A stretch of 64,000 nt of DNA. It comes from Pseudomonas sp. Leaf48 (GTDB lineage Bacteria > Pseudomonadota > Gammaproteobacteria > Pseudomonadales > Pseudomonadaceae). This document shows positions 28,173-39,229 of the stretch, piece after piece (within the stretch, counting starts at the first letter, position 1; each line of letters starts with the position of its first letter). The DNA lies in NCBI RefSeq assembly GCF_001421885.1, contig NZ_LMLH01000001.1, positions 187,151-251,150 of the forward strand, written 5' to 3'. The notes beneath the pieces were generated by a model, which did not search any database, had not been told where the DNA came from, and was given only the letters and a program-made list of their open reading frames with translations. The translations under genes and the position numbers were made by a program.

Positions 28173-29155
28173 GGTGCAACCGATTGCTGTCTGGACAGTA
28201 CCAGGCGTTCCAGCGCCGGTACACACAGGTTCATCAACAGCACCGCAAAGGCGATGCCGTCTGGATACCCGCCCCAGGTGCGAATCAGATAGGTCAGCAG
28301 GCCCACCCCTGCGCCGAACATAAGTCGTGCACCGGGGCTTCTGGCACCGGAAACCGGTTCGGTGATGATAAAGAACGCCCCCAGCATGGTCGCACCGGTG
28401 AGCAGGTGAAACAGGGGAGAGCCATGGGAGTCGGAGCCCGAGCCGTTCCAGCACACAAGGCTGATGATGAACAGGCTGGCGAGCATGCCCACTGGCGCAT
28501 GCCAGCTGAACACCCGGCGTTGCAGCAGAAACAGGCCGCCTGCCAGAAAGGCCAGGTTCACCCATTCGACACCACGGCCACCAAAGTGGCCGAATGCGGG
28601 GTTGCCGGCGAACAGTTCGTCCATAGTCAGGCTTTTATTGATCCGCAGGCTGTCCAGCGCCGTGGCCTGGACCCACGCATCCGGCGCCAGGCCGTAGCCG
28701 AACACCTGCTGCATACCACCCAGCAAGTCCATGCCATGGGATGACGGCCAATGTGTCATTGATTGGGGGAACGCGAGCATGACCAATGCAAAGCCGAGCA
28801 TCGCGGGGTTGAACGGATTTGAACCAACACCACCGTACAGATGCTTGCCAAAGAGCATGGCGACCACGCCAGCACTGATCGTCAGCCACCACGGGCAGTA
28901 CGGTGGCAAGGCCAGGGCCAACAAGGTTGCGCTGACCAGCGCGCTGCCGTCACTCAAGGTTGGTTTGAGCGGGCGCTTGCGCAGTTGCAGCACGGCCGCT
29001 TCGACCGACAGTGCGGCAACGCCTGCCAGAGTCAGGTTAATCAACACGCCCCAGCCATACATCCAGAACGCCGCGAGCACTCCCGGCAGGGTGGCCAGCA
29101 GTACCAGCTTCATGGCCTGCTGCAGGCGATCGTCAACCGCTTCAAGGGCTGGCAT
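28169..29155 (-). CDS. rnfD: RnfD-like membrane subunit, FMN-binding
   Basis: The 328-residue subunit has about nine hydrophobic spans and the RnfD/NqrB family blocks [35 protein letters not shown] and [17 protein letters not shown]. The TGAT motif is the covalent FMN site in homologues. Three ATG candidates occur near the rnfB stop; the one at 29155 is chosen because AGGTGG lies 6 nt upstream. It overlaps the end of rnfB by 14 nt. In canonical operons rnfC stands between rnfB and rnfD; here there is no room for it. Confidence 0.9.
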   Translation of the reverse strand: MPALEAVDDRLQQAMKLVLLATLPGVLAAFWMYGWGVLINLTLAGVAALSVEAAVLQLRKRPLKPTLSDGSALVSATLLALALPPYCPWWLTISAGVVAMLFGKHLYGGVGSNPFNPAMLGFALVMLAFPQSMTHWPSSHGMDLLGGMQQVFGYGLAPDAWVQATALDSLRINKSLTMDELFAGNPAFGHFGGRGVEWVNLAFLAGGLFLLQRRVFSWHAPVGMLASLFIISLVCWNGSGSDSHGSPLFHLLTGATMLGAFFIITEPVSGARSPGARLMFGAGVGLLTYLIRTWGGYPDGIAFAVLLMNLCVPALERLVLSRQQSVAP

Positions 29156-30158
29156 AGGCATCCACCTGGCGCTCGGCCTCGCTGATCGCGTGCTCCAGGG
29201 CCGCGATCTGGTGTGCCGGCGTCTCACTGCCTTGAGCTTTCTTGAGTTCGGCGCGGCGCATGGCCAACTGGATTTTGGCCCGTTTCAGTTCTGCATCCTT
29301 CGACGCCGCAGGTGCAGCGGGGGTAGGCGCCGGTACTCGCGGCAGCGTGCTTTCCAGCTGCGCCAACGTCTGCTCGGCGGCTTCGAACTGCTGTTGCAGG
29401 ACGACCAGTTGAGACTGCTGCTCGAAGGTTGGCGGATGGCCGAAAGCCTTCAGGGATTTATGCAGTTGCGCCCGGCTCATCGCCAGGTCGATCCTGGCTT
29501 TTTTTAGCGCCGCGTCTGCGTTGGCGGCTTTTTGCGCACGAACACGTTCGAGGGCGGCCTGCACCGGGTCAAGCGTCTCCACGTTGGGTTGTGCGGCGCG
29601 TTGCATACGGGCTTGGCGCTCAGCGAGCTTGTGTTGCTCTTCGCGCAACAGCCGGGCGTTGCGCTGCTCGAAGCGGCGCCGGGCATGATTTCGTTTGCTG
29701 GCGCGTGCCTGCTGCTCGGCAAGGGTAAAGGCCAGGCCGCCGACTACCGGCAGCGTGGTCTGTGGCAATGGACGCATCTCGATGCAATCCACTGGGCATG
29801 GCGCCACGCACAGGTCGCAGCCGGTGCATTCATCGATGATCACGGTGTGCATCAACTTGGCTGCGCCGACGATGGCGTCGACGGGGCAGGCCTGGATGCA
29901 TTTGGTGCAACCGATGCATTCGGCTTCGCGGATGTAAGCGACCTGTGCAGGCGCCGACCCGCGGCTGTGATCCAGTTCCAGTACGGGTACTTTGAGCAAC
30001 TCGGCCAGGGCCGCGATGGTTTCACTGCCGCCGGGCGGGCACTTGTTGATCGGCTCGCCGCTGGCGATTCCTTCGGCGTAGGGTTTGCATCCGGGATGCC
30101 CGCATTTGCCGCATTGGGTTTGCGGCAAGAGCGCATCGATGCGTTGAATCAGACTCAT
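29142..30158 (-). CDS. rnfB: RnfB-like iron-sulfur subunit with long C-terminal extension
   Basis: The 338-residue protein has the Rnf-type N-terminal cluster motif (Cys16, Cys19, Cys24, with Cys40) and two ferredoxin motifs (Cys81/84/87/91 and Cys111/114/117/121). It lacks the hydrophobic N-terminal anchor of canonical RnfB: the protein begins [20 protein letters not shown]. After residue 130 comes about 200 residues rich in Ala, Arg, Gln and Lys with repeated RAQLxKA/KKAxIxLAMxRA patterns, likely helical, perhaps contributing a docking surface. The ATG overlaps the rnfA stop by 4 nt. Confidence 0.9.
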   Translation of the reverse strand: MSLIQRIDALLPQTQCGKCGHPGCKPYAEGIASGEPINKCPPGGSETIAALAELLKVPVLELDHSRGSAPAQVAYIREAECIGCTKCIQACPVDAIVGAAKLMHTVIIDECTGCDLCVAPCPVDCIEMRPLPQTTLPVVGGLAFTLAEQQARASKRNHARRRFEQRNARLLREEQHKLAERQARMQRAAQPNVETLDPVQAALERVRAQKAANADAALKKARIDLAMSRAQLHKSLKAFGHPPTFEQQSQLVVLQQQFEAAEQTLAQLESTLPRVPAPTPAAPAASKDAELKRAKIQLAMRRAELKKAQGSETPAHQIAALEHAISEAERQVDAYASP

Positions 30159-30724
30159 GTTTTGATCAGTCCGCTGAATCCGAGAAAGGCTACCGCGATC
30201 AGACCGGCGCTGATCAGTTCGATCGGCAGGCCACGAAAGGGCAGGGGAACATCGTTGTCGAGTGTGCGTTGACGCAAATCGTTGAATAGTACCAGCACCA
30301 GCCAGAAACCCAGTCCAGCCCCGAGACTCAAGGCTGCTGCGTGAAAAAGACCCTTATCTTCCCTGGCGTTGAGTAATGTGAGGCCCAGCACGCCTGCATT
30401 GCCCAGCAGCAATGGCCAGAGGCCCTCGAACGACAGCGTCGAAAATACCCGTGCCAGCAGCTTCAACAACGGAGCGATCAGCAGCACGCTCAGCGGCAGG
30501 AGCACGAACAGACGCAGGGAGGTTAATTCCAGTGGCACCAGGAACCAGTGGTACAGCGCATAGCCAAGTATGCCCACGACCAGCATCAGGCACGCTGTCG
30601 AGATGCCCAGCGCATGGACCTGGCGGCGTTCGCTGCCCAGCAGCGGATCTACGCCCAGCGGCCAGTGCAACACGAAGTTGTTGATCAGGGCGGTGCTGAT
30701 AAGCGTAAGCAGGATTTCGGTCAT
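30155..30724 (-). CDS. rnfA: RnfA-like membrane subunit lacking both cluster cysteines
   Basis: The 189-residue, six-span protein keeps RnfA landmarks such as [20 protein letters not shown] and the ending [17 protein letters not shown]...FSGL. However, the conserved cysteines that ligate the intramembrane [2Fe-2S] cluster in RnfA/NqrE are gone. Asp26 replaces the Cys of LGLCPF, and Ala110 replaces the Cys of TTNC (E. coli RsxA compared from memory). The start at 30724 (MTEILL) matches family length. It is the first gene of the rnfABDGE-nth cluster; the canonical pathway cannot be assumed. Confidence 0.87.
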   Translation of the reverse strand: MTEILLTLISTALINNFVLHWPLGVDPLLGSERRQVHALGISTACLMLVVGILGYALYHWFLVPLELTSLRLFVLLPLSVLLIAPLLKLLARVFSTLSFEGLWPLLLGNAGVLGLTLLNAREDKGLFHAAALSLGAGLGFWLVLVLFNDLRQRTLDNDVPLPFRGLPIELISAGLIAVAFLGFSGLIKT

Positions 30725-30816
30725 GGTCGTGCCGGCAAGAACGGGGCTTTTCAACGCAGTGATCTAAAAAGCTTAGGCATTATCCGGCATGGGCGAAGGG
30801 TGGGCCAGACATGAAA

Positions 30817-30849
30817 ATCCCACAGTCGCGCCAGGCGCGACTGTGGGAT
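30817..30849. terminator. perfect 16-bp palindromic hairpin between metG and rnfA
   Basis: ATCCCACAGTCGCGCC and its exact complement are separated by a single A, giving a very stable stem. It lies 16 nt before the metG stop (downstream of metG), about 90 nt upstream of rnfA. No T-run follows, so it may be a metG mRNA 3' stabiliser or a protein site. Confidence 0.6.
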
Positions 30850-30865
30850 CGATTTACCACGGGTT

Positions 30866-32917
30866 TTACTTGATCCGCTGACCTGGCTTGGCACCGCTGT
30901 CAGGGCTGAGCAGGTAGATTTCTTCGCCGCCGGGGCCCGCCGCCATCACCATGCCTTCGGAAATGCCGAACTTCATTTTGCGCGGCTTGAGGTTGGCAAT
31001 CATCATGGTCAGGCGACCATCGAGTTTGGACGGGTCCGGGTAGGCGCTCTTGATGCCGGAGAACACGTTGCGTTGCTCGTCACCGATGTCCAGGGTCAGG
31101 CGCAGCAGCTTGTCGGCACCTTCCACGTGCTCAGCCTTGACGATCAGGGCGACACGCAGGTCGACTGCGGCGAAGGCGTCGAACTCGATTTCCGGCGACA
31201 GCGGGTCCTTGGCCAGTTCGCCATTGCCGGCAGGTGCGGCGCCGCCGGTGTCGGTCTGGCTGGCGGTCAGGTCTTCCTTCGAAGCGTCGCTCATGGCTTG
31301 TACCTTGACCGGATCGATTCGGGTCATCAGCGGCTTGAACTCGTTCAATTGATGGTTGGCGAGCCAGATTGCGTGGTCGTTCCAGGTCAGCGGCGCGACA
31401 TTCAGGAACGCTTCGGCGTCGGCAGCCAGCAACGGCAGGACCGGCTTGAGGAAAATCACCAACTGGCGGAAGAGGTTGACGCCCGTGGCGCAGATGGCCT
31501 GGACTTCATCCTGCTTGCCTTCCTGTTTATTCAGCGACCAGGGTGCCTTGTCGGCGATCCAGGCGTTGGCACGGTCGGCCAGGCCCATGATTTCGCGCAT
31601 GGCGCGGGCGAAGTCGCGGGCTTCATAGGCGTCGGCGATGCCTGGCGCAGCGGCCAGGAAGGCTTCGGTCAGTTCCGGCGCGGCGTTGGTGTCGACCATC
31701 AGGCCGGCATTGCCCTTGTGGATGAAACCGGCACAACGGCTGGCGATGTTGACGACTTTGCCGACCAGGTCGGAGTTGACCTTCTGCACGAAGTCTTCGA
31801 GGTTCAGGTCCAGGTCATCGACACCACGGCTCAGCTTCGCCGCGTAGTAGTAGCGCAGGTATTCCGGCGACAGATGATCCAGGTAGGTCCGGGCCTTGAT
31901 GAAAGTACCGCGGGACTTGGACATTTTCTGACCGTTGACAGTCAGGTAGCCGTGCACGTTGATGCCGGTCGGCTTGCGGTAGCCGGCGCCTTCGAGCATG
32001 GCTGGCCAGAACAGGGCGTGGAAGTTGACGATGTCCTTGCCGATGAAGTGGTACAGCTCGGCGGTGGAGTCCTTGCCCCAGAACGCGTCGAAGTCCAGCT
32101 CCGGCGTGCGGTCGCAGAGGTTCTTGAAGCTGGCCATGTAGCCGATCGGCGCGTCCAGCCACACGTAGAAGTACTTGCCCGGTTCGTCGGGAATTTCAAA
32201 ACCGAAATACGGCGCATCGCGTGAGATGTCCCACTGTTGCAGGCCGGCATCCAGCCATTCGGCGATCTTGTTCGCCACGGCGTCCTGCAGGGTGCCGCTG
32301 CGGGTCCAGGTTTGCAGCATTTCCTGGAAGTCCGGCAGCTTGAAGAAGAAGTGCTGGGAATCCTTGAGCACCGGGGTGGCGCCAGAGATCGCCGACTTCG
32401 GATCCTTCAGGTCGGTGGGTGCGTAGGTCGCGCCGCATTTTTCGCAGTTGTCGCCGTACTGGTCTTCGGTGCCGCATTTCGGGCAGGTGCCCTTGATGAA
32501 GCGGTCGGCCAGGAACATTTTCTTTTCCGGGTCGAAGTACTGGGTTATCGAACGCTGGGCAATGTGCCCGGCGTCGCGCAGCTTCAGGTAGATCTGGCTC
32601 GACAGCTCACGGTTTTCTTCGGCGTGAGTGGAGTGGAAGTTGTCGAAATCCACCAGGAACTCGGCAAAGTCGGCGCTGTGTTCAGCCTGGACGTTGGCGA
32701 TCAGTTGTTCCGGGGTGATGCCTTCCTTTTCCGCGCGCAGCATGATTGCCGAACCGTGGGCGTCGTCGGCGCAGACATAAATGCATTGATTGCCGCGGTG
32801 CTTCTGGTAGCGCACCCACATATCGGTCTGGATGTATTCCAGCATGTGGCCAAGATGGATCGAACCATTGGCATAGGGCAGGGCGCTGGTGACGAGGATC
32901 TTGCGTGGCTCGGACAT
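30866..32917 (-). CDS. metG: methionyl-tRNA synthetase
   Basis: MetG charges tRNA(Met). The 683-residue enzyme has HLGH at residues 21-24 (HIGH motif), zinc-knuckle cysteines in [18 protein letters not shown] and a KMSKSRG loop. A C-terminal EMAPII-like tRNA-binding domain (about 580-683; [22 protein letters not shown]) follows, as in the long dimeric form. It is divergent from apbC, with a repeat array in the 490-nt space between the two. Confidence 0.97.
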   Translation of the reverse strand: MSEPRKILVTSALPYANGSIHLGHMLEYIQTDMWVRYQKHRGNQCIYVCADDAHGSAIMLRAEKEGITPEQLIANVQAEHSADFAEFLVDFDNFHSTHAEENRELSSQIYLKLRDAGHIAQRSITQYFDPEKKMFLADRFIKGTCPKCGTEDQYGDNCEKCGATYAPTDLKDPKSAISGATPVLKDSQHFFFKLPDFQEMLQTWTRSGTLQDAVANKIAEWLDAGLQQWDISRDAPYFGFEIPDEPGKYFYVWLDAPIGYMASFKNLCDRTPELDFDAFWGKDSTAELYHFIGKDIVNFHALFWPAMLEGAGYRKPTGINVHGYLTVNGQKMSKSRGTFIKARTYLDHLSPEYLRYYYAAKLSRGVDDLDLNLEDFVQKVNSDLVGKVVNIASRCAGFIHKGNAGLMVDTNAAPELTEAFLAAAPGIADAYEARDFARAMREIMGLADRANAWIADKAPWSLNKQEGKQDEVQAICATGVNLFRQLVIFLKPVLPLLAADAEAFLNVAPLTWNDHAIWLANHQLNEFKPLMTRIDPVKVQAMSDASKEDLTASQTDTGGAAPAGNGELAKDPLSPEIEFDAFAAVDLRVALIVKAEHVEGADKLLRLTLDIGDEQRNVFSGIKSAYPDPSKLDGRLTMMIANLKPRKMKFGISEGMVMAAGPGGEEIYLLSPDSGAKPGQRIK

Positions 32918-33034
32918 GGGGCTCGGCTACTTGATGAAACGGAGGTCGGCCACTATAAAGCGCCGGCGCATATTTTTCACCCCTGCGGCCCAGGGAGTTG
33001 TGTTGCAAACAGGCTTTGAGTGGCGAGTGATTTA

Positions 33035-33313
33035 CCTGTGGCGAGGGGGCTTGCCTGTGGGGAGGGGGCTTGCCTGTGGCGAGGGGGCTTGCCCCCGCTC
33101 GACTGCGCAGCAGTCGCATTTCCGCAAGCAAAGAGTTTCTGTCAAGAAAAGCCGGGGCGGCTTCGCCACCCATCGGGGGCAAGCCCCCTCGCCACAGGCA
33201 AACCCGCTCCCCACAGGCAAACCCGCTCCCCACAGGCAAGCCCCCTCCCCACAGGCAAGTCCCCTCCCCACAGGCAAGCCCCCTCCCCACAGGGAACCCC
33301 CCCCCGCCACAGG
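33035..33313. repeat. mirror-image array of REP-derived 19-bp tandem repeats (metG-apbC)
   Basis: Three head-to-tail copies of CCTGTGGCGAGGGGGCTTG occupy 33035-33091. The inverted form CAAGCCCCCTCGCCACAGG runs from 33180 to 33293 in six 19-bp copies, plus a degenerate 20-bp copy to 33313. The centre contains CTGCGCAGCAG and GGCTTCGCCACCCATCGGGG. There are no unique spacers between units. The unit is half of a common Pseudomonas REP. A near-identical layout occurs at 48302. The repeats are open in all frames but are not believed to be coding. Confidence 0.88.
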
Positions 33314-33410
33314 AATGCGTTCGCGACAATTGATCTTCGGACATGCCGACAAGAGGGCAGAACGGTTAGGATACCCGTCTGATTTTCCAGTCTTGTTATC
33401 GGAGTTGCCC

Positions 33411-34505
33411 ATGAGCGCCGTCAATCGCGCAGCGGTGGAAGCCGTCCTTCGCCAATACACCGACCCCTATCTGAACCAGGATCCGGTCAGCGCCGGTTGC
33501 GTGCGCAATATCGAGATCCAGGGCGAGCGCGTCAGCGTGCAGCTGGAACTGGGTTACGCCGCCGGTCTGTTCAAGAGCGGCTGGGCGCAGATGTTGCAAA
33601 TGGCCATTGAAGGTCTGGATGGTGTCAGCGCTGCCCGCGTCGACATCACCAGTGTGATCGCCGCGCACAAGGCCCAGGCCCAGATCCCGGGCCTGGCCAA
33701 CGTCAAGAACGTCGTGGCCGTGGCGTCCGGCAAGGGTGGTGTGGGCAAATCCACCACCGCCGCCAACCTGGCCCTGGCCCTGGCCCGGGAAGGCGCCAAG
33801 GTCGGGATTCTTGACGCGGACATCTACGGTCCGAGCCAGGGCATCATGTTTGGCATCGCCGAAGGCACCCGGCCGCAGATCAAGGACCAGAAATGGTTCG
33901 TTCCGATCCAGTCCCATGGTGTGGAAGTCATGTCCATGGCCTTCCTGACCGACGACAATACGCCGATGGTCTGGCGCGGACCGATGGTCTCGGGCGCCTT
34001 GTTGCAACTGGTGACGCAAACCGCATGGGGTGACCTGGATTACCTGGTGATCGACATGCCACCAGGCACCGGCGACATTCAGCTGACCCTGGCGCAAAAA
34101 GTCCCGGTGGCCGGCGCAGTCATCGTGACCACACCACAGGATCTGGCTCTGCTGGACGCGCGCAAGGGCGTGGAGATGTTCCGCAAGGTCAACATCCCGG
34201 TGTTGGGCGTGGTGGAAAACATGGCCGTGCACATCTGCTCGAACTGTGGACATGCCGAGCATCTGTTCGGTGAGGGCGGCGGGGTGAAACTGGCCAATCA
34301 ATATGGCGTCGAGCTGCTGGCCTCGTTGCCGCTGGCGATGGCTATCCGCGAGCAGGCCGATGGCGGCAAGCCGACGGTGATCGCCGAGCCGGACAGCCCG
34401 ATTGCGCTGGTCTACCAGGAACTGGCCCGCCACGTCGGTGCGCGGATCGTGCTGCAGGAAGCTGCGACGCCGGCGATGCCGAACATCAGCATCAGCGACG
34501 ATTGA
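33411..34505 (+). CDS. apbC: iron-sulfur cluster carrier ApbC (Mrp/NBP35)
   Basis: ApbC is a cytosolic P-loop ATPase that binds and transfers Fe-S clusters. The 364-residue protein has an N-terminal MIP18-like domain (about 1-85), the deviant Walker A GKGGVGKSTT near residue 109, MPPGTGDIQLTL, and a C-terminal CSNC pair in VHICSNCGHAEHLFG for the bridging cluster. GGAG stands 6 nt before the ATG at 33411. A longer open frame runs upstream through the tandem repeats, but its N-terminal translation is repeat-derived and should not be annotated. Confidence 0.95.
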   Translation: MSAVNRAAVEAVLRQYTDPYLNQDPVSAGCVRNIEIQGERVSVQLELGYAAGLFKSGWAQMLQMAIEGLDGVSAARVDITSVIAAHKAQAQIPGLANVKNVVAVASGKGGVGKSTTAANLALALAREGAKVGILDADIYGPSQGIMFGIAEGTRPQIKDQKWFVPIQSHGVEVMSMAFLTDDNTPMVWRGPMVSGALLQLVTQTAWGDLDYLVIDMPPGTGDIQLTLAQKVPVAGAVIVTTPQDLALLDARKGVEMFRKVNIPVLGVVENMAVHICSNCGHAEHLFGEGGGVKLANQYGVELLASLPLAMAIREQADGGKPTVIAEPDSPIALVYQELARHVGARIVLQEAATPAMPNISISDD

Positions 34506-34532
34506 TACCTGGCAGATAGACGCTGTCTTAAT

Positions 34533-34620
34533 GTGGGAGCGGGCTTGCTCGCGAAAGCAGTGTGTCATTCAACAGATAAGTTGACTGATCTACCGCTTTC
34601 GCGAGCAAGCCCGCTCCCAC
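34533..34620. repeat. REPIN
   Basis: GTGGGAGCGGGCTTGCTCGC at 34533 and its exact inverse ending at 34620 form long arms around about 35 nt. It lies between convergent apbC and the SDR gene. Arms, and even parts of the centre, resemble the REPIN at 52447. Confidence 0.9.
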
Positions 34621-34639
34621 AGTTGCTTCGTGTCGGGCG

Positions 34640-35398
34640 TTAGATACGCAACCCGCCATCCATTTCCAGGATCCGACCGGTGTAGTAGTCGTTCTCGAAA
34701 ATATACGCCGCCGAATGGGCGATCTCTTCAGGCTTGCCCATGCGCTTGAGCGGAATCCCGGCGGTCATCTTTTCCAGTGCATCGGGCTTCATGCCCAAGG
34801 TCATTTCGGTTTCAATGAAGCCCGGTGCAATGCCGGCCACGCGAATGCCGTAGCGCGCCAGCTCCTTGGCCCAGGTCACGGTCGCGGCAGCCACACCCGC
34901 CTTGGCGGCGGAGTAGTTGGTCTGACCGACGTTGCCCGCGCGGGAAATCGACGAGATATTGATGATTGCGCCGCGGTTTTCCAGCTCGATCATTTTTGCC
35001 GCCACTTCACGGGTGCACAGGAACACGCCGGTCAGGTTGACGTCGATGACCGCTTGCCACTGGGCCAGGCTCATCTTGGTCATTTCGCCGTCCTTGACCT
35101 TGAGCAGCAGGCCGTCGCGCAGGATCCCGGCGTTGTTGATCAAGCCATGGATCGCACCGAAATCTTCAGCGACCTGAGCGACCATGTGGGTCACTTGCTC
35201 TTCGTTGGCGACGTTGCACAGGTAGGCGCGCGCTTCGACACCCTTGGCCTTGCAGGCTGCCACGGCGTCGTCGAGTTTTTCCTGGTTCAGGTCGACCAGC
35301 GCGAGTTTCGCCCCTTTACCCGCGAAATACTCGGCCATGGAGCGGCCTAAACCCTGGCAACCGCCAGTGATAATGATTACTTTGTCAGTGAGTTGCAT
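34640..35398 (-). CDS. short-chain dehydrogenase/reductase (FabG-like)
   Basis: The 252-residue classical SDR has the NAD(P)-binding TGGCQGLG motif near residue 11, NNAG at about 90, catalytic Ser in INISSIS and YSAAKAG supplying Tyr and Lys. [13 protein letters not shown] and a DGGLRI tail make it close to 3-oxoacyl-ACP reductase-like enzymes of pseudomonads. The ATG at 35398 is chosen; an in-frame TTG two codons earlier is less likely. It is divergent from hugZ by about 150 nt. The substrate is not evident, and it is not in a fatty-acid operon. Confidence 0.88.
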   Translation of the reverse strand: MQLTDKVIIITGGCQGLGRSMAEYFAGKGAKLALVDLNQEKLDDAVAACKAKGVEARAYLCNVANEEQVTHMVAQVAEDFGAIHGLINNAGILRDGLLLKVKDGEMTKMSLAQWQAVIDVNLTGVFLCTREVAAKMIELENRGAIINISSISRAGNVGQTNYSAAKAGVAAATVTWAKELARYGIRVAGIAPGFIETEMTLGMKPDALEKMTAGIPLKRMGKPEEIAHSAAYIFENDYYTGRILEMDGGLRI

Positions 35399-35550
35399 TC
35401 GCAATGCCCCGGTAAGTCTGGGTGTTTTTAATAGGCATCTTCTCCATCACGCCTACCTTGGCACATGAGAACCTGCCCCCAATGGTGTGCTGGTACGTTG
35501 ACCAGCTGCTGATCCGTTTTTCTGACGGATTCTTGTTAAGGAGTCATAAA

Positions 35551-36282
35551 TTGAGCGTCGAAACGGCTAAGCATGCACGAGATTTGCTTCTCAAGGAATA
35601 CCGCGGGGTGCTCTCCACGCATTCCAAGTCGATGCCCGGATTTCCATTTGGCTCGGTCGTTCCATACTGCCTGGACCCGCAGGGCCGGCCGTTGATTCTG
35701 ATCAGCCGTATCGCCCAGCACACGCATAATCTGCAAAAAGATCCGAAATGCTCGCTGTTTGTCGGTGAACGTGGCGCCGAAGACGCACAGGCTGTCGGCC
35801 GCCTGACCTATCTGGCCGAGGCGAAACAAATCGAGGACGAAGCTGCGATCGAAGCCGCCGCAGAGCGCTATTACCGCTACTTCCCTGATTCACAGAACTA
35901 TCATCAGGCCCATGATTTCGATTTCTGGGTGCTCGAGCCGGTGCGCCATCGTTATATCGGCGGGTTCGGGGCGATTCACTGGGTCAACGACCTGACGCTG
36001 GCCAATCCGTTTGCCGGCAAGGCCGAGGTGAGCATGGTCGAACACATGAACGCCGACCACGCCAAGGCAATCGCCCATTACGTCGATCTGGCAGGGCTGC
36101 CGAAAACCTCCCCGGCGCAGATGGTCGGTATCGATGCCGAAGGCATGCACCTGCGCATCGGTCAGGGCGTACACTGGTTGCCGTTCCAGGCTCCTTGCAA
36201 CACGCCGACACAAGTCCGGGAAGCCTTGGTTTCTCTGGCTCACGCTCAACATTGGCCAAAAAATGAAGCGGCTGACGCTTGA
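35551..36282 (+). CDS. hugZ: HugZ family pyridoxamine-phosphate-oxidase-like protein
   Basis: The 243-residue protein has an N-terminal split-barrel PNPOx-like domain (about 1-150; LKEYRGVLSTHSKSMPGFPFGSVVPY) and a C-terminal DUF2470-type domain (about 160-240; EVSMVEHMNADHAKAIAHYV), the arrangement of HugZ haem-utilisation proteins. The start is the unusual TTG at 35551, because an excellent AAGGAG stands 7 nt before it and family homologues begin at this Ser-Val-Glu-Thr. The open frame extends further upstream but lacks such a site. Haem degradation is inferred from the family only. Confidence 0.87.
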   Translation: MSVETAKHARDLLLKEYRGVLSTHSKSMPGFPFGSVVPYCLDPQGRPLILISRIAQHTHNLQKDPKCSLFVGERGAEDAQAVGRLTYLAEAKQIEDEAAIEAAAERYYRYFPDSQNYHQAHDFDFWVLEPVRHRYIGGFGAIHWVNDLTLANPFAGKAEVSMVEHMNADHAKAIAHYVDLAGLPKTSPAQMVGIDAEGMHLRIGQGVHWLPFQAPCNTPTQVREALVSLAHAQHWPKNEAADA

Positions 36283-36348
36283 TTTCACGCAATGGCGACG
36301 TCATCTACGTTGAACTGGCAAGGCATTCTTGCGTTGAGGAACCATTTG

Positions 36349-36825
36349 ATGCGCCCTTTTTTGTTGCTCTTTCTGCTGTTCCCGGTGTTGGAGCTGTTCG
36401 TATTCGTCAAGGTGGCAGGGGCTATCGGGTTTTTCCCGGCCTTGCTGTTAGTCATTCTCGGCTCGATGTTTGGTGTATTCGTGCTGCGTATCGCCGGGCT
36501 GGCCACGGCGCTGCGCGCTCGGGAAAGCCTGAACCGTGGCGAGCTGCCCGCCCAGACCATGCTCGAAGGCCTGATGCTGGCGTTGGCCGGTGGCCTGTTG
36601 ATCCTGCCGGGTTTCATCAGCGATGTGATCGGCCTGATCATGCTGCTGCCGTTCAGTCGCCGTCTGCTGGCCAATAAAATGCGCCAGCGCGCCGAGGAGC
36701 AGGCCATGCGTCAGCGCGCTTTCGCCGACGACCTGCAACCACGCGGTGGTCCTGCGCCCCGTGAGCCGCTGGGGCGTGAACCGGACGTGATCGAAGGCGA
36801 GTTCGAACACCGCGACCCCAAGTAA
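36349..36825 (+). CDS. fxsA: FxsA family membrane protein
   Basis: The 158-residue inner-membrane protein has three hydrophobic spans (about residues 2-20, 25-45 and 75-100) and a polar, Arg/Glu-rich C-terminal tail. E. coli FxsA (suppressor of F exclusion of T7) lies next to groES just as here. The ATG at 36349 follows GAGGAA by 6 nt and starts MRPFLLLFLLFPV. An upstream in-frame ATG adds 19 polar residues and is less likely. Its normal cell role is not well defined. A terminator separates it from groES. Confidence 0.9.
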   Translation: MRPFLLLFLLFPVLELFVFVKVAGAIGFFPALLLVILGSMFGVFVLRIAGLATALRARESLNRGELPAQTMLEGLMLALAGGLLILPGFISDVIGLIMLLPFSRRLLANKMRQRAEEQAMRQRAFADDLQPRGGPAPREPLGREPDVIEGEFEHRDPK

Positions 36826-36836
36826 GACATCACGGC

Positions 36837-36860
36837 ACACGGCACCTTCGGGTGCCGTGT
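36837..36860 (+). terminator. fxsA terminator
   Basis: ACACGGCACC-TTCG-GGTGCCGTGT is a perfect 10-bp stem with a UUCG tetraloop, 12 nt after the fxsA stop. Confidence 0.85.
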
Positions 36861-36900
36861 TCATTTGCGCGGCATCGACATGAAAAATTTTCGATCCACG

Positions 36901-36932
36901 CCCTTGTAATAAGCTTATGCGCCCTTATGTAA
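36901..36932 (+). promoter_or_regulatory. candidate heat-shock (sigma-32) promoter of groESL
   Basis: CCCTTGTAA at 36901-36909 resembles the -35 CCCTTGAA, and CCCTTATGTA from 36922 resembles the -10 CCCCATNTA, with about 12-13 nt between. It lies about 140 nt before groES. This is the expected class of promoter for groESL, though the -10 is imperfect. Confidence 0.5.
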
Positions 36933-37073
36933 CGGTCACCGCAAGGTTTCTGGTGATCACGCCAGACAGACTTCCGCGGTTCGCTTGACGAACCGCACCC
37001 GGCAACGCCGGACTTTGTTAAACCCGCCGGGAATACACCGGCCGATGAAAACCACAATTAGGAGAGATCGACA

Positions 37074-37367
37074 ATGAAGCTTCGTCCTCTGCATGACCGC
37101 GTCGTCATCCGTCGCAGCGAAGAAGAAAAGAAAACCGCTGGCGGTATCGTCCTGCCAGGTTCGGCTGCTGAAAAAGCCAACAGCGGCGAAATCCTCGCTG
37201 TAGGCACCGGCCGCGTACTGGATAACGGTGAAGTGCGTGCACTGTCCGTGAAAGTGGGCGACAAGGTTGTGTTCGGTCCTTACTCCGGCAGCAACACTGT
37301 GAAAGTCGACGGCGAAGACCTGCTGGTAATGAGCGAGAACGAAATTCTCGCCGTTGTCGAAGGCTGA
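37074..37367 (+). CDS. groES: co-chaperonin GroES
   Basis: The 97-residue Cpn10 subunit forms the heptameric lid of the GroEL chamber. The family mobile-loop segment [14 protein letters not shown] lies at about residues 18-31, and the beta-barrel core includes [19 protein letters not shown] stands 7 nt before the ATG. It is the first gene of the groESL operon; groEL follows after 49 nt. Confidence 0.98.
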   Translation: MKLRPLHDRVVIRRSEEEKKTAGGIVLPGSAAEKANSGEILAVGTGRVLDNGEVRALSVKVGDKVVFGPYSGSNTVKVDGEDLLVMSENEILAVVEG

Positions 37368-37404
37368 TTCCCCGCTCATTTTCCCGTTACTACAAAGTAT
37401 TTAA

Positions 37405-39063
<1,659 letters not shown>

Positions 39064-39086
39064 GCCAGCCTTACCCCTGTACTAAA

Positions 39087-39118
39087 AACCCCGCCTGCGA
39101 AAGCAGGCGGGGTTTTTT
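39087..39118 (+). terminator. groESL terminator
   Basis: A 12-bp stem AACCCCGCCTGC/GCAGGCGGGGTT with a GAAA tetraloop is followed by T-rich sequence, 23 nt past the groEL stop. Confidence 0.93.
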
Positions 39119-39155
39119 ATTGGGTGTTGGTTCGGCTGCAGATCGTGTTACGTCC

Positions 39156-39221
39156 ATTGCGGGCAAGCCCGCTCCCACAAGGGTCAGCGCTAACCCCGTG
39201 GGAGCGGGCTTGCCCGCGAAT
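39156..39221. repeat. REPIN
   Basis: Inverted REP units (GCGGGCAAGCCCGCTCCCAC and its complement) flank a short centre at about 39179-39197. It lies between groEL and the convergent PAP2 gene. Confidence 0.88.
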
Positions 39222-39229
39222 GCGTCAGG

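Noticed and set aside
33035..33313. CRISPR array
   Set aside because: Units are contiguous 19-mers with no unique spacers, there are two opposed arms, and no cas genes are present. The same applies to 48302-48693.
33020..33382. Open reading frames made of Pro/Leu/Thr/Gly/Lys-rich repeats over the 19-bp array, including an N-terminal extension of apbC from 32889
   Set aside because: The 19-bp unit passes through all frames and lacks stops by composition. apbC has a good ribosome site and a family start at 33411.
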